In this document: in pieces, positions 1 through 6,251 of the stretch | How positions within the stretch are numbered: position 1 is the stretch's first letter | Layout: the number at the start of each line of letters is the position of its first letter | DNA from: Clostridia bacterium | Lineage (GTDB): Bacteria > Bacillota_A > Clostridia > Oscillospirales > CAG-272 | Direction: 5' to 3' | Assembly (NCBI GenBank): GCA_017632155.1 | Contig: JAGBRZ010000018.1 | Span: 1 to 23,527, forward strand | Length of the DNA: 23,527 nucleotides | The notes under the pieces: generated by a model | Database searches by the model: none | What the model saw: only the letters and a program-made list of their open reading frames with translations | What the model was told of the DNA's origin: nothing | Made by a program: the position numbers and the translations under genes

Positions 1-109
1 CACCGCCGTTTTCTTTCAGAAAACCGACAGAGCCGTTGCTGCGGCAAAATGACGGTAAATTTCCGCCGTAGCGGAAATTATCCAATTATAATAAAACAAT
101 AGACAACAG
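1..109. other. Non-coding left edge with one hairpin
   Basis: No credible gene is seen here. Positions 58-79 form a 9-bp perfect stem with a 4-nt loop (AATTTCCGC, CGTA, GCGGAAATT). Positions 9-31 match 23415-23437 at 20 of 23 bases, around the shared core AAAACCGACAGA. The left edge is therefore probably the end of a dispersed non-coding repeat that also occurs in the right-hand tail. The rest lies outside the window. Confidence 0.5.
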
Positions 110-275
110 CAGCGGAAAGTTTTTGGAAGATTCTTAAGAAACTTTTTTCAAAAAAGTTTCTTAAGTCGACCGCCGCAGCGGTCGAAATCTCTCCTTGTGC
201 TTCGGAATGGCGGCTCCCGCCGACATTCCGGAAGGAGTAAAATCTCCCCATGGGGAGATTTTTGCTCCTTCACCT
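110..275 (-). repeat. Structured dispersed repeat, family 2, copy A
   Basis: This is a chain of hairpins. A 16-nt self-complementary arm pair at 133-148/150-165 is followed by an 8-bp stem 166-173/178-185 with loop CGCA. A compound stem lies around 197-235, and a long palindrome at 239-262 is centred on CCCCATGGGG. The same order of stems occurs at 16535-16708, with different stem sequences but preserved pairing. The end at 275 lies 7 nt after the TGA stop of the minus-strand ATPase gene, so it would be transcribed as that gene's 3' UTR. On the minus strand the palindrome is followed by TTTTACTCC and could also act as a terminator. No open reading frame belongs to it. Confidence 0.8.
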
Positions 276-282
276 CACAAAA

Positions 283-1020
283 TCAAATGAAAACCACATT
301 TCCGTCGTCAAGTGAGTGCTTTTCCACTCCCATTATCCGCTCAATCTCTCCCGATTCTATACATTCTTCGCGGCTTCCCGCGAAAATAACCCGTCCTTCG
401 TCGATGAGGATGATGTTATCCGCATATTTCACCGCGGCGGAGAGGTCGTGCATTACGGCGACGACGGTTTTGCCTTCGCTTTGCGCGGATTTGAGGGTTG
501 AGAGAAACTCCCTTGCGTTTGGGGCGTCCATATACGTTGTCGGTTCGTCGAGCATAATAACGTCGGCGTCCTGCGCGAGGGTCATCGCGAGGTACGCCAT
601 TTGGCGCTCGCCGCCCGAAATTTCGGTCAGCTTTTTGTTTCGGAGATGCGAAATTCCGCATCTTTCAATCGATTTTTCGATGATCTCATTGTCCGAGTCG
701 GTGAGTTTGAAGGAAATATATGGCTCTCTGCCGAAAGCGACGGTTTCGAGTACCGTAAACTGTGTCAGCGGCAGATTTTGAGGCAGATATGAGAGCATTT
801 TTGCTCTTTCACGCGGCATAATCTCCGAAATGTCGCGCTCGCCGAGCAGAATTTTGCCCGAATATCGCTTTTGCAAGGCGATGCAGGAGAGCAGACTCGA
901 TTTTCCCGAGCCGTTTCTGCCGAGAATGGCGGTGAACTTTCCGCGCTCGAGCTCGAAAGAGAGATCAAAAAGCACTTGTTTTTTGCCGTAAAAGGCTGAA
1001 AGATTTTCAATTTTAATCAT
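283..1020 (-). CDS. ABC transporter ATP-binding protein, FecE/FhuC/BtuD type
   Basis: This 245-residue cytoplasmic ATPase powers uptake of a metal chelate (siderophore, haem or cobalamin type). Visible motifs are Walker A GRNGSGKS (about residues 34-41), the ABC signature ISGGE, Walker B VIMLDEP and the switch His in AVMHDLS. Length is normal for the family. I chose the ATG at 1020: AAAGGTGG lies 8 nt upstream of it, and an upstream in-frame GTG falls on that ribosome site. It is the third gene of an importer with the FecCD permease and binding lipoprotein, but 185 bp holding a structured repeat separates it from the permease. It ends in TGA, 7 nt before another structured repeat. The family is clear; the substrate is not determinable. 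Confidence 0.93.
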   Translation of the reverse strand: MIKIENLSAFYGKKQVLFDLSFELERGKFTAILGRNGSGKSSLLSCIALQKRYSGKILLGERDISEIMPRERAKMLSYLPQNLPLTQFTVLETVAFGREPYISFKLTDSDNEIIEKSIERCGISHLRNKKLTEISGGERQMAYLAMTLAQDADVIMLDEPTTYMDAPNAREFLSTLKSAQSEGKTVVAVMHDLSAAVKYADNIILIDEGRVIFAGSREECIESGEIERIMGVEKHSLDDGNVVFI

Positions 1021-1083
1021 CGTAGCGGCCACCTTTCAGCAAAATTTCGTAGACAATTGTATAATTACTCAAATATAATAAAA
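1021..1083. other. Leader of the ATPase gene
   Basis: This AT-rich spacer lies between the repeat at 1084-1234 and the ATPase start. It contains the ribosome site (AAAGGTGG on the minus strand) and a short ACAATTGT palindrome. I could not find a convincing -35/-10 pair, so the ATPase is probably transcribed by readthrough from the permease gene across the repeat. Confidence 0.4.
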
Positions 1084-1234
1084 TCCGTTTTTTCGGCGGC
1101 TTTGCCAACCGAAAAAACACCTTTTAGGCGAGCTGTGCGAGCCCGCGCGCCGAGGGGAACTGCAAAAATCTAAGATTTTTGCAAGTGGCGATAAGCGCGC
1201 GGTTTTCAATTGTAAAACGAAGTTTTACAATTGG
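1084..1234 (-). repeat. Structured dispersed repeat, family 1, copy 1
   Basis: This 151-bp element is alignable end to end with 14993-15138. Stems in order: GTTTTTTCGG paired with CCGAAAAAAC, enclosing an inner GGC-TTT-GCC; a GC-rich pair CCGCGCGC/GCGCGCGG enclosing a 9-bp stem 1162-1170/1174-1182 with loop TAA; and a 12-bp terminal stem 1207-1218/1222-1233 with loop GAA. The terminal hairpin overlaps the 3' end of the FecCD gene, so the last residues and the TGA stop of the permease are read from the repeat. It sits inside the importer operon. Confidence 0.82.
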
Positions 1235-2201
1235 TTAGTAAAATTCCAAGGAAGAAGGGCGCGCCGAGCAATGCCATCAGCACTCCGACGGGCATTTCAC
1301 CCGGTGCGAAGATGACTCGTCCGCAAAGATCTGCGGCGAGAACAAGGTCTGCGCCGACGAGCACTGTGCAGGGGATCAGTTTTCTTGCATCCGCACCGAC
1401 GAGTGCGCGCGCGATGTGGGGCGCCATCAATCCGACGAATCCGAGCAGACCGACCGCCGAAACCGCCGCTCCCGCCGCCGCAGAGGCGAGGAGCATACAA
1501 AATACTCGCAACGCCTTGACTTTTACGCCAAGTGAGGACGCTATCGGCGCGCCGAGGGCGAGGAGATTTATTCTTCTTGCCGCGAAAGTGGCGGCTATGA
1601 GTGACAAAATTATCAGAATTGCGGGCAAAATGAGGCCTTTTGCCTCGACTCCCGCGAGCGAGCCGACCGAAAATGCGTTGTAGTTCACGAGCACGTCGGC
1701 ATCAAGCAGGGAAAGCAGTGAAATTCCCGCGGAAAGTATCGCGGAAAAGGCGATTCCGCTGAGGACGACGGTGTTTTTCGTCATTCCCATCCGCCCCGCG
1801 ATGGCAATTATGGCAAGAGTTGCAAGAAACGCACCGCCAAAAGCCGATATCGGAATGAGTTCTATCGGAAACGCGGGCAAAGAAAGTGCAAGAATCACGG
1901 CAAATCCTGCGCCTGAGTTGACTCCTATGAGCCCCGGGGACGCCATTTTGTTGTCGGTCACGCTTTGGAGTAGCACGCCCGAAAGCCCGAGCCCCGCGCC
2001 CGCAAGTATGCCCGCACAGGTTCGAGGCAGACGAAGGGTGTATATGATCGCGCTTTGCGCGGCGAATCCATCGTGCCGCAAAAGCGCGGAGATAAAGCTT
2101 TCCCTGTCGATAAAAACGCTTCCGAGGCGTATTGAAAGCAGAATCAGTGCGATCAGCGCCGCACCGAGCGAGAGAAACACCAAAGTTTTTTTAGTTTTCA
2201 C
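1206..2201 (-). CDS. FecCD-family ABC transporter permease
   Basis: This 331-residue integral membrane permease of an iron-chelate or cobalamin type importer forms the translocation channel with the ATPase at 283-1020. About nine to ten hydrophobic segments are visible. Family landmarks are LRLPRTCAGILAGAGLGLSG (about residues 55-74), the following LLQ...SPGLIGV...GAG, and GFVGLMAPHIAR near residue 255. The start is GTG at 2201, inside the last codons of the binding-protein gene (11-nt overlap), with GGAG 10 nt upstream, so translation is probably coupled. The C-terminal residues NCKTSFYN and the TGA stop are encoded by the terminal hairpin of a dispersed repeat, suggesting an insertion remodelled the 3' end. 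Confidence 0.93.
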   Translation of the reverse strand: MKTKKTLVFLSLGAALIALILLSIRLGSVFIDRESFISALLRHDGFAAQSAIIYTLRLPRTCAGILAGAGLGLSGVLLQSVTDNKMASPGLIGVNSGAGFAVILALSLPAFPIELIPISAFGGAFLATLAIIAIAGRMGMTKNTVVLSGIAFSAILSAGISLLSLLDADVLVNYNAFSVGSLAGVEAKGLILPAILIILSLIAATFAARRINLLALGAPIASSLGVKVKALRVFCMLLASAAAGAAVSAVGLLGFVGLMAPHIARALVGADARKLIPCTVLVGADLVLAADLCGRVIFAPGEMPVGVLMALLGAPFFLGILLTNCKTSFYN

Positions 2202-3129
2202 CGTAAAGATACTCCGCTAAAAATTTGTAAGCCTCGCTCCACTTGGCATTCGGCTTGAATTGAAATAGATTTTTGTCGAGATAGACGTATCTGCCCTCGC
2301 GGACCGCCGAAAGTGTCTGCCAAGCATCGCCCGCGAGCACGGAATCCATATATGCGCGCGATTTTTGCTCGTTGCCCATCGTTGAGAAGAAGATCACCTC
2401 GGGATCGGCATCGAGGATCGCCTCAAGAGCGAGCCCGTCCGAGAGTTCGGGCGCCGCATCTGCGATATTGACCGCGCCAAGCTCCTCGAGCATCTTGCAG
2501 ACGAAGTTTTCCGCCGCTACTTTTGCCTTTGTTGCGCCGTAGGAAGAGCCGCAACGGACGAAAAGTATGCGCGGAGAGGCGGTTTTGTCGACCTTGGCAA
2601 GGAGATTTTCTATCTCCGCGCCGACAGAGGCGACGTTTTGCTCAAAAAGATCTGCTCTGCCCGTAATTGCGCAAAGGTGAGTCATGGCTTTTTCGTAGTC
2701 CGCGAAGCAATCGACCCTGAAGAGCGCGCAGGGGATGCCGACGGTGTCGAGATACGCCGCGAGCTCTGCCTGCGCGGCAATGTCTGCGGAGGCGATGACG
2801 AAATCGGGCTCTGCGGCAAGAAGCGCCTCGCGGTCGATGGTCTTGCCCGCGCCCGCGTCAACGAGCGGCGTGCCCTTGGGGGCAAATCCGCGCTCGATGC
2901 TCTCGCCGACGGTGATCTTCACCTCTCCGCCCGCCAAGATCCACATTTCGGCATAGGACGAGAAAAGCACCGCGACTTTTTCGGGCTGATTTTTAAGATT
3001 TACGCTTCTTCCGCTGTCATCTATGAAGCCGTAAAAGCCATCCGACACGCCCACGCCCGCATTTTCAGCACATCCGAAAAGCGCGAAAACCATCAGCGCG
3101 CAAAGCAAAAGTGAAATATATCTTTTCAT
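2191..3129 (-). CDS. Metal-chelate ABC transporter substrate-binding lipoprotein
   Basis: This 312-residue extracellular binding protein of the FepB/BtuF type (periplasmic-binding-protein-like fold II) delivers its ligand to the FecCD permease. The N terminus has a KR pair, a hydrophobic stretch and the lipobox LFGC at about residue 20, predicting a lipid-anchored Cys. The body starts with FIDDSGRSVNLKNQPEKVAV, typical of the family, and ends with VREGRYVYLDKNLFQF. I use the ATG at 3129 because it gives a canonical signal peptide; upstream in-frame TTG and GTG codons would add four residues. The ribosome site is weak. First gene of the operon; an exact consensus promoter lies just upstream and the leader is only about 20 nt. 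Ligand unknown. Confidence 0.92.
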   Translation of the reverse strand: MKRYISLLLCALMVFALFGCAENAGVGVSDGFYGFIDDSGRSVNLKNQPEKVAVLFSSYAEMWILAGGEVKITVGESIERGFAPKGTPLVDAGAGKTIDREALLAAEPDFVIASADIAAQAELAAYLDTVGIPCALFRVDCFADYEKAMTHLCAITGRADLFEQNVASVGAEIENLLAKVDKTASPRILFVRCGSSYGATKAKVAAENFVCKMLEELGAVNIADAAPELSDGLALEAILDADPEVIFFSTMGNEQKSRAYMDSVLAGDAWQTLSAVREGRYVYLDKNLFQFKPNAKWSEAYKFLAEYLYGEN

Positions 3130-3147
3130 TGAAAACACCAACTTTCT

Positions 3148-3165
3148 ATCATATAATTATATCAT
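3148..3165. promoter_or_regulatory. AT-rich palindrome over the importer -10 (candidate operator)
   Basis: Positions 3151-3162 are a perfect 12-bp palindrome (ATATAATTATAT), with two further matching pairs outside a C/C mismatch. It overlaps the -10 element of the importer promoter. The position fits a repressor site; a Fur- or DtxR-type metal regulator is an inference from the regulated gene only. AT-rich palindromes also arise by chance. Confidence 0.4.
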
Positions 3166-3184
3166 TATATAAGGTGTTTGTCAA
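3156..3184 (-). promoter_or_regulatory. Consensus sigma-A promoter of the importer operon
   Basis: On the minus strand TTGACA (3184-3179) and TATAAT (3161-3156) are separated by exactly 17 nt. Transcription should start near 3149, about 20 nt before the binding-protein ATG. That leaves no room for a cobalamin or other riboswitch. Confidence 0.88.
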
Positions 3185-3199
3185 GATTGCATTGGGAAT

Positions 3200-3230
3200 A
3201 TAAAAGCAGCCGGATCGGTGATCCGGCTGT
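3200..3230 (-). terminator. Terminator of the deoR-aldolase unit
   Basis: A 10-bp perfect stem 3207-3216/3220-3229 with a 3-nt loop is followed on the minus strand by CTTTTAT. It lies 5 nt after the aldolase stop codon and separates this unit from the importer promoter. Confidence 0.85.
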
Positions 3231-3234
3231 GATT

Positions 3235-4065
3235 TTATGCCCTTCCGTTCGAACCGAAGAGAAGCATCTTCTTCATTGTTGCCGCCTTGACCGCCGCGCT
3301 CATTGCGCCCATAACGTCGGTCATGCCCTTGCCCTCGGTGTATGCATCGTGCGCCGCCTTGACGCAGGCGATATTGATGTCGGTGAAGATGTTGATCTTC
3401 GAGATGCCCGCGGCGATCGCGCGGCGGAAGTCGTCATCGGTCAGACCCGAGCCGCCGTGGAGAACCAGGGGTGCATCGATCATGGACGCGATCTTTTCAA
3501 TGCGCTCGAAATCGAGCTGGGGCTTGAATTTATAAGCTCCGTGTGAGGTGCCGACGGCGATCGCAAGCGCGTCGCAGCACGTGAACTAGGCAAATCTCTT
3601 TGCATCGTAGGGGTCGGTATATGCATCCGCGGGAGCGCAGATCTCATCGGTTCCGACGTGTCCGATCTCCGCCTCAACGGTGATGCCCTTCGAGTGCGAA
3701 TAATCGCAGATCGCCTTGACTGCCGAGAGATTTTCCTCGAATCCGAGGGTGGAGCAATCGTACATTACCGAAGAAAATCCGAGCGCGATCGCCTTTTTGA
3801 CGTTTTCCTCGGTCAGACCGTGGTCAAAATGGAGAACTACGGGCACGCTCGCGCGCTTTGCCATAGGCAGAAGCATATTTGCGAGGTCATCGAGCCCCGA
3901 ATAGCAGAGCAGACATTCCGCGCTGCCGATGATGACAGGCGAGCGGAGCTCCTCAGCCGCCGCCAAAACGCCGACAGCCATCTCAAGATTTACGGTGTTG
4001 AAAAGACCCACCGCGTATTTGTTCTTTTTTGCGTCCTTTAAAACTTCGTTGAGTGTAACTAACAT
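3235..4065 (-). pseudogene. Class II (zinc) aldolase, FbaA/KbaY/GatY family, interrupted by in-frame TAG
   Basis: Ketose-phosphate aldolase that would yield dihydroxyacetone phosphate plus an aldehyde. The frame runs 276 codons, normal for the family, but codon 160 (3588-3586) is TAG. Before it are HFDHG (metal and catalytic Asp region) and EAEIGHVG; after it, in the same frame with no other defect, are GTSHGAYKF and LHGGSGL, carrying further zinc-binding His residues. A truncated 159-residue product would lack these and should be inactive. Family members usually have Glu at the TAG position (AEATG-type context), so one G-to-T change explains it. The next motif reads FTCCD where family members usually have a Gly. 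The gene starts 13 nt after deoR with a good AGAAAGGG site. The stop could be a real mutation, a sequence error or local readthrough. Confidence 0.85.
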
Positions 4066-4078
4066 AATTTTTCCCTTT

Positions 4079-4867
4079 CTATGCCTCGATAATATTAATA
4101 TTTGCTTTGAGCAGCTCCGCCTTTACCTCGTTGGCGAGCCATTTGTTTGTCACGAGCGTATCGACCGACTCGATGGGTGCGTAGTGAATGACCGATGCCT
4201 TGCCCGCTTTTGAGGTGTCGGCGAGCAAGATTCGCTTGTCCGAGCCCGCAACGACAAGCTGGTTGATCCTTGCGGTATCAAAATCCGACGCTGTCAGCCC
4301 GTTTGCAACCGAAAATCCGTCCGCTCCGACAAAGCATTTGGTGAAATGAAGCCTTTTGATGACCTCGTCGGTGAGATAGCCGCAAAAATCCTGCCTGTGC
4401 GGGCGGTATTCGCCGCCGATGAGGCAGACGTTCATATAATCCTTGAGAAGATTGAGATTTGCAAGCGAATTGGTAAACACGGTGACGGTAGAATATTTTT
4501 CTCCGTTTGCCACCGCCGCGCGTGCCATAGCGGAGCAGAGCCGCATGACCGTTGTTCCCGAGTCGAGATAAAGCGTATCGCCCTCGCTTATCAGCTTTTC
4601 AGCCGCCTCGCCTATCATTATTTTTTCATTTGAGCGGTAAAGCTCGTTCTTTTCAAAGGAATAGGATTCGCGCATTCCCGAAACGGCGTTGATGCTGATT
4701 CCGCGATACGTCCGCACAGCCAATCCGTCTGTTTCGAGCTTAGAGAAAAGCCTTCGCACCGTCGATTCCGAAACGTCGAGCAGAGCCATCGCCTCCGCGA
4801 CGCTGACCTTCCCCGAAACGCGCAAAAGTGCCATTATTTCCTTTTCGCGTATTTCCGCCTTGTTCAT
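4079..4867 (-). CDS. DeoR/GlpR-family transcriptional repressor
   Basis: This 262-residue sugar-responsive repressor has an N-terminal DeoR helix-turn-helix (residues about 4-58, with VSVAEAMALLDVSESTVRRL) and a C-terminal sugar-phosphate sensor domain, seen in DTLYLDSGTTV, VFTNSLANL and CLIGGEYR. I use ATG 4867, preceded by GAAAGGA; an in-frame TTG at 4882 would overlap that site. It is divergent from the six-gene catabolic operon at 5100 and cotranscribed with the aldolase, so control of both units is the natural inference. A TTGAC-N7-GTCAA inverted repeat overlaps its own -35. It ends in TAG, which shows that amber is an ordinary stop in this genome. Confidence 0.93.
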   Translation of the reverse strand: MNKAEIREKEIMALLRVSGKVSVAEAMALLDVSESTVRRLFSKLETDGLAVRTYRGISINAVSGMRESYSFEKNELYRSNEKIMIGEAAEKLISEGDTLYLDSGTTVMRLCSAMARAAVANGEKYSTVTVFTNSLANLNLLKDYMNVCLIGGEYRPHRQDFCGYLTDEVIKRLHFTKCFVGADGFSVANGLTASDFDTARINQLVVAGSDKRILLADTSKAGKASVIHYAPIESVDTLVTNKWLANEVKAELLKANINIIEA

Positions 4868-4896
4868 ATCGTATCCTTTCAAAACATACTGTAATT

Positions 4897-4925
4897 ATGC
4901 TATCACATTTGACTGAATTTGTCAA
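4897..4925 (-). promoter_or_regulatory. Probable promoter of the deoR-aldolase unit
   Basis: On the minus strand TTGACA (4925-4920) is followed after 17 nt by TAGCAT (4902-4897), a weak -10. The -35 is embedded in the inverted repeat at 4909-4925, consistent with autorepression. Confidence 0.6.
4909..4925. promoter_or_regulatory. Candidate DeoR operator 1 (TTGAC-N7-GTCAA)
   Basis: A 17-bp inverted repeat overlaps the deoR -35. The second site at 5011-5027 has the same arm length and 7-bp spacer (TTGAA-N7-TTCAA), which suggests one protein reads both. Binding is inferred. Confidence 0.5.
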
Positions 4926-5010
4926 GTGGATTTTGAAACTTTTATTAATTTCTTTAATTATAGATCAATTTCCTTCATTTTTTGAATGTTTCCGTCACTT
5001 TTTGACTATT

Positions 5011-5027
5011 TTGAATTTTTGTTTCAA
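5011..5027. promoter_or_regulatory. Candidate DeoR operator 2 (TTGAA-N7-TTCAA)
   Basis: The inverted repeat ends 6 bp upstream of the -35 of the catabolic operon and has the same geometry as the site at 4909-4925. A pair of distant operators in a 232-bp divergent region would suit loop-forming repression. Confidence 0.45.
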
Positions 5028-5033
5028 AGTCTA

Positions 5034-5062
5034 TTGACAATCGATTGAATTACGTGTATAAT
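5034..5062 (+). promoter_or_regulatory. Consensus sigma-A promoter of the catabolic operon
   Basis: TTGACA at 5034-5039 and TATAAT at 5057-5062 with a 17-nt spacer is an exact consensus. The spacer contains the perfect palindrome CAATCGATTG (5038-5047, overlapping the end of the -35), a further operator candidate. Such a strong promoter would need a repressor, in line with the divergent DeoR gene. Confidence 0.88.
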
Positions 5063-5099
5063 ACAATATATAATTATATTAACTATATGAGGTAATAAA

Positions 5100-6239
5100 A
5101 TGAATAAGAAAAAGATCAGATTTGCCGTTATCGGCTGCGGACTTATGGGCCGTGAATTTGCCTCTGCGGCGGCAAGATGGTGCCATCTCACGAAAGACAT
5201 TCCCGCGCCCGAGATCGTTGGCGTTTCCGACGTAAACGAGGCGGCAAGGGCTTGGTTCACCGATAATTTCGACAGCATCAAATACTCGACCGCAGACTAC
5301 CGCGAGCTTCTCGACAAAGACGACATCGACGCCGTATATTGCGCCGTTCCGCACAATCTGCACAAGCAGTTCTACATCGATATTATCAACGCGGGCAAGC
5401 ATTTGCTTGGTGAGAAGCCTTTTGGCATCGATCTTGAAGCAAACCGCGAGATCATGGACGCAATCAAGGAGCACCCCGAGGTTATGGTTCGCTGCTCGAG
5501 CGAATTCCCCTTCTACCCCGCTTGCCAGAAGCTGATCGAATGGATCCGCGAAGGTAAGTTTGGCAAGATCATCGAGGTGCGCTCGGCGTTCTGCCACTCG
5601 AGCGATATGGATCTGAACAAGCCGATCAACTGGAAGCGCACGCTCTCGATCAATGGCGAGTACGGCTGTATGGGCGACCTTGGACTTCACACCGAGCACG
5701 TCCCCTTCCGTATGGGTTGGAAGCCGCTCAATGTTTTTGCAAAGCTTTCGAACATCGTCACCGAGCGACCCGACGGCAAGGGCGGCAGAGTTCCCTGCGA
5801 AACTTGGGATAATGCACTTCTTCTCTGCGACGTCCGTGATAAAGACGGCTCGATCTTCCCGATGATGTACGAAACCCGCCGCCTCTCGCCCGGCTCGACC
5901 AATGAGTGGCGACTCGAGGTCTACGGCATTGAGGCATCTGCAAAATTCTCGACCAACGACCCCGGCGCGTTTCTTTACACCCAAAGTTGGGACAAGGAGC
6001 AGGCTTGGTGCCGCATCAACCTCGGCAACAAGCCGATGATCCCCTCGATAACGGGCGGAATCTTCGAATTCGGTTTTGCAGATTCGATACTCCAGATGTG
6101 GGGCGCATTCATTTGCGAGCTCTCGGGCATCGAGATCCCCTTCGGCTGTGTCACCCCCGAGGAGACCGAGCTTTCCCACAAGCTCCAGACCGCCGCTATC
6201 CTCTCGCACAATGAGGGCAGAGTAATTGAGATCAAATAA
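5100..6239 (+). CDS. Gfo/Idh/MocA-family NAD(P)-dependent oxidoreductase
   Basis: This 379-residue cytoplasmic dehydrogenase is of the glucose-fructose oxidoreductase/inositol dehydrogenase family, which oxidises or reduces sugars, inositols and sugar derivatives. The N-terminal Rossmann motif AVIGCGLMG spans residues 9-17, and the hallmark EKPFG is at 105-109, where Lys is usually catalytic. The C-terminal part has a typical GCMGDLGLHTEHV segment that may carry the active-site Asp and His. The ATG at 5100 has GAGG 8 nt upstream. First gene of the operon, about 30 nt from the predicted transcript start. The family is secure; the substrate and direction of reaction are unknown. Confidence 0.94.
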   Translation: MNKKKIRFAVIGCGLMGREFASAAARWCHLTKDIPAPEIVGVSDVNEAARAWFTDNFDSIKYSTADYRELLDKDDIDAVYCAVPHNLHKQFYIDIINAGKHLLGEKPFGIDLEANREIMDAIKEHPEVMVRCSSEFPFYPACQKLIEWIREGKFGKIIEVRSAFCHSSDMDLNKPINWKRTLSINGEYGCMGDLGLHTEHVPFRMGWKPLNVFAKLSNIVTERPDGKGGRVPCETWDNALLLCDVRDKDGSIFPMMYETRRLSPGSTNEWRLEVYGIEASAKFSTNDPGAFLYTQSWDKEQAWCRINLGNKPMIPSITGGIFEFGFADSILQMWGAFICELSGIEIPFGCVTPEETELSHKLQTAAILSHNEGRVIEIK

Positions 6240-6251
6240 AGAGGTAGAAAA

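Noticed and set aside
1084..1234. Insertion sequence
   Set aside because: No transposase frame, terminal inverted repeats or target duplication could be seen in any repeat copy.
3130..3234. Cobalamin or other riboswitch before the importer genes
   Set aside because: The exact consensus promoter leaves only about 20 nt of leader, and the remaining bases are the neighbouring terminator.
3586..4081. Genome-wide reassignment of TAG to explain the aldolase interruption
   Set aside because: The deoR gene in the same unit ends in TAG at a normal family length, so TAG is read as a stop.
4868..4882. TTG start for deoR five codons upstream
   Set aside because: It would lie on the ribosome site that serves the ATG at 4867, and the DeoR domain begins normally from that ATG.
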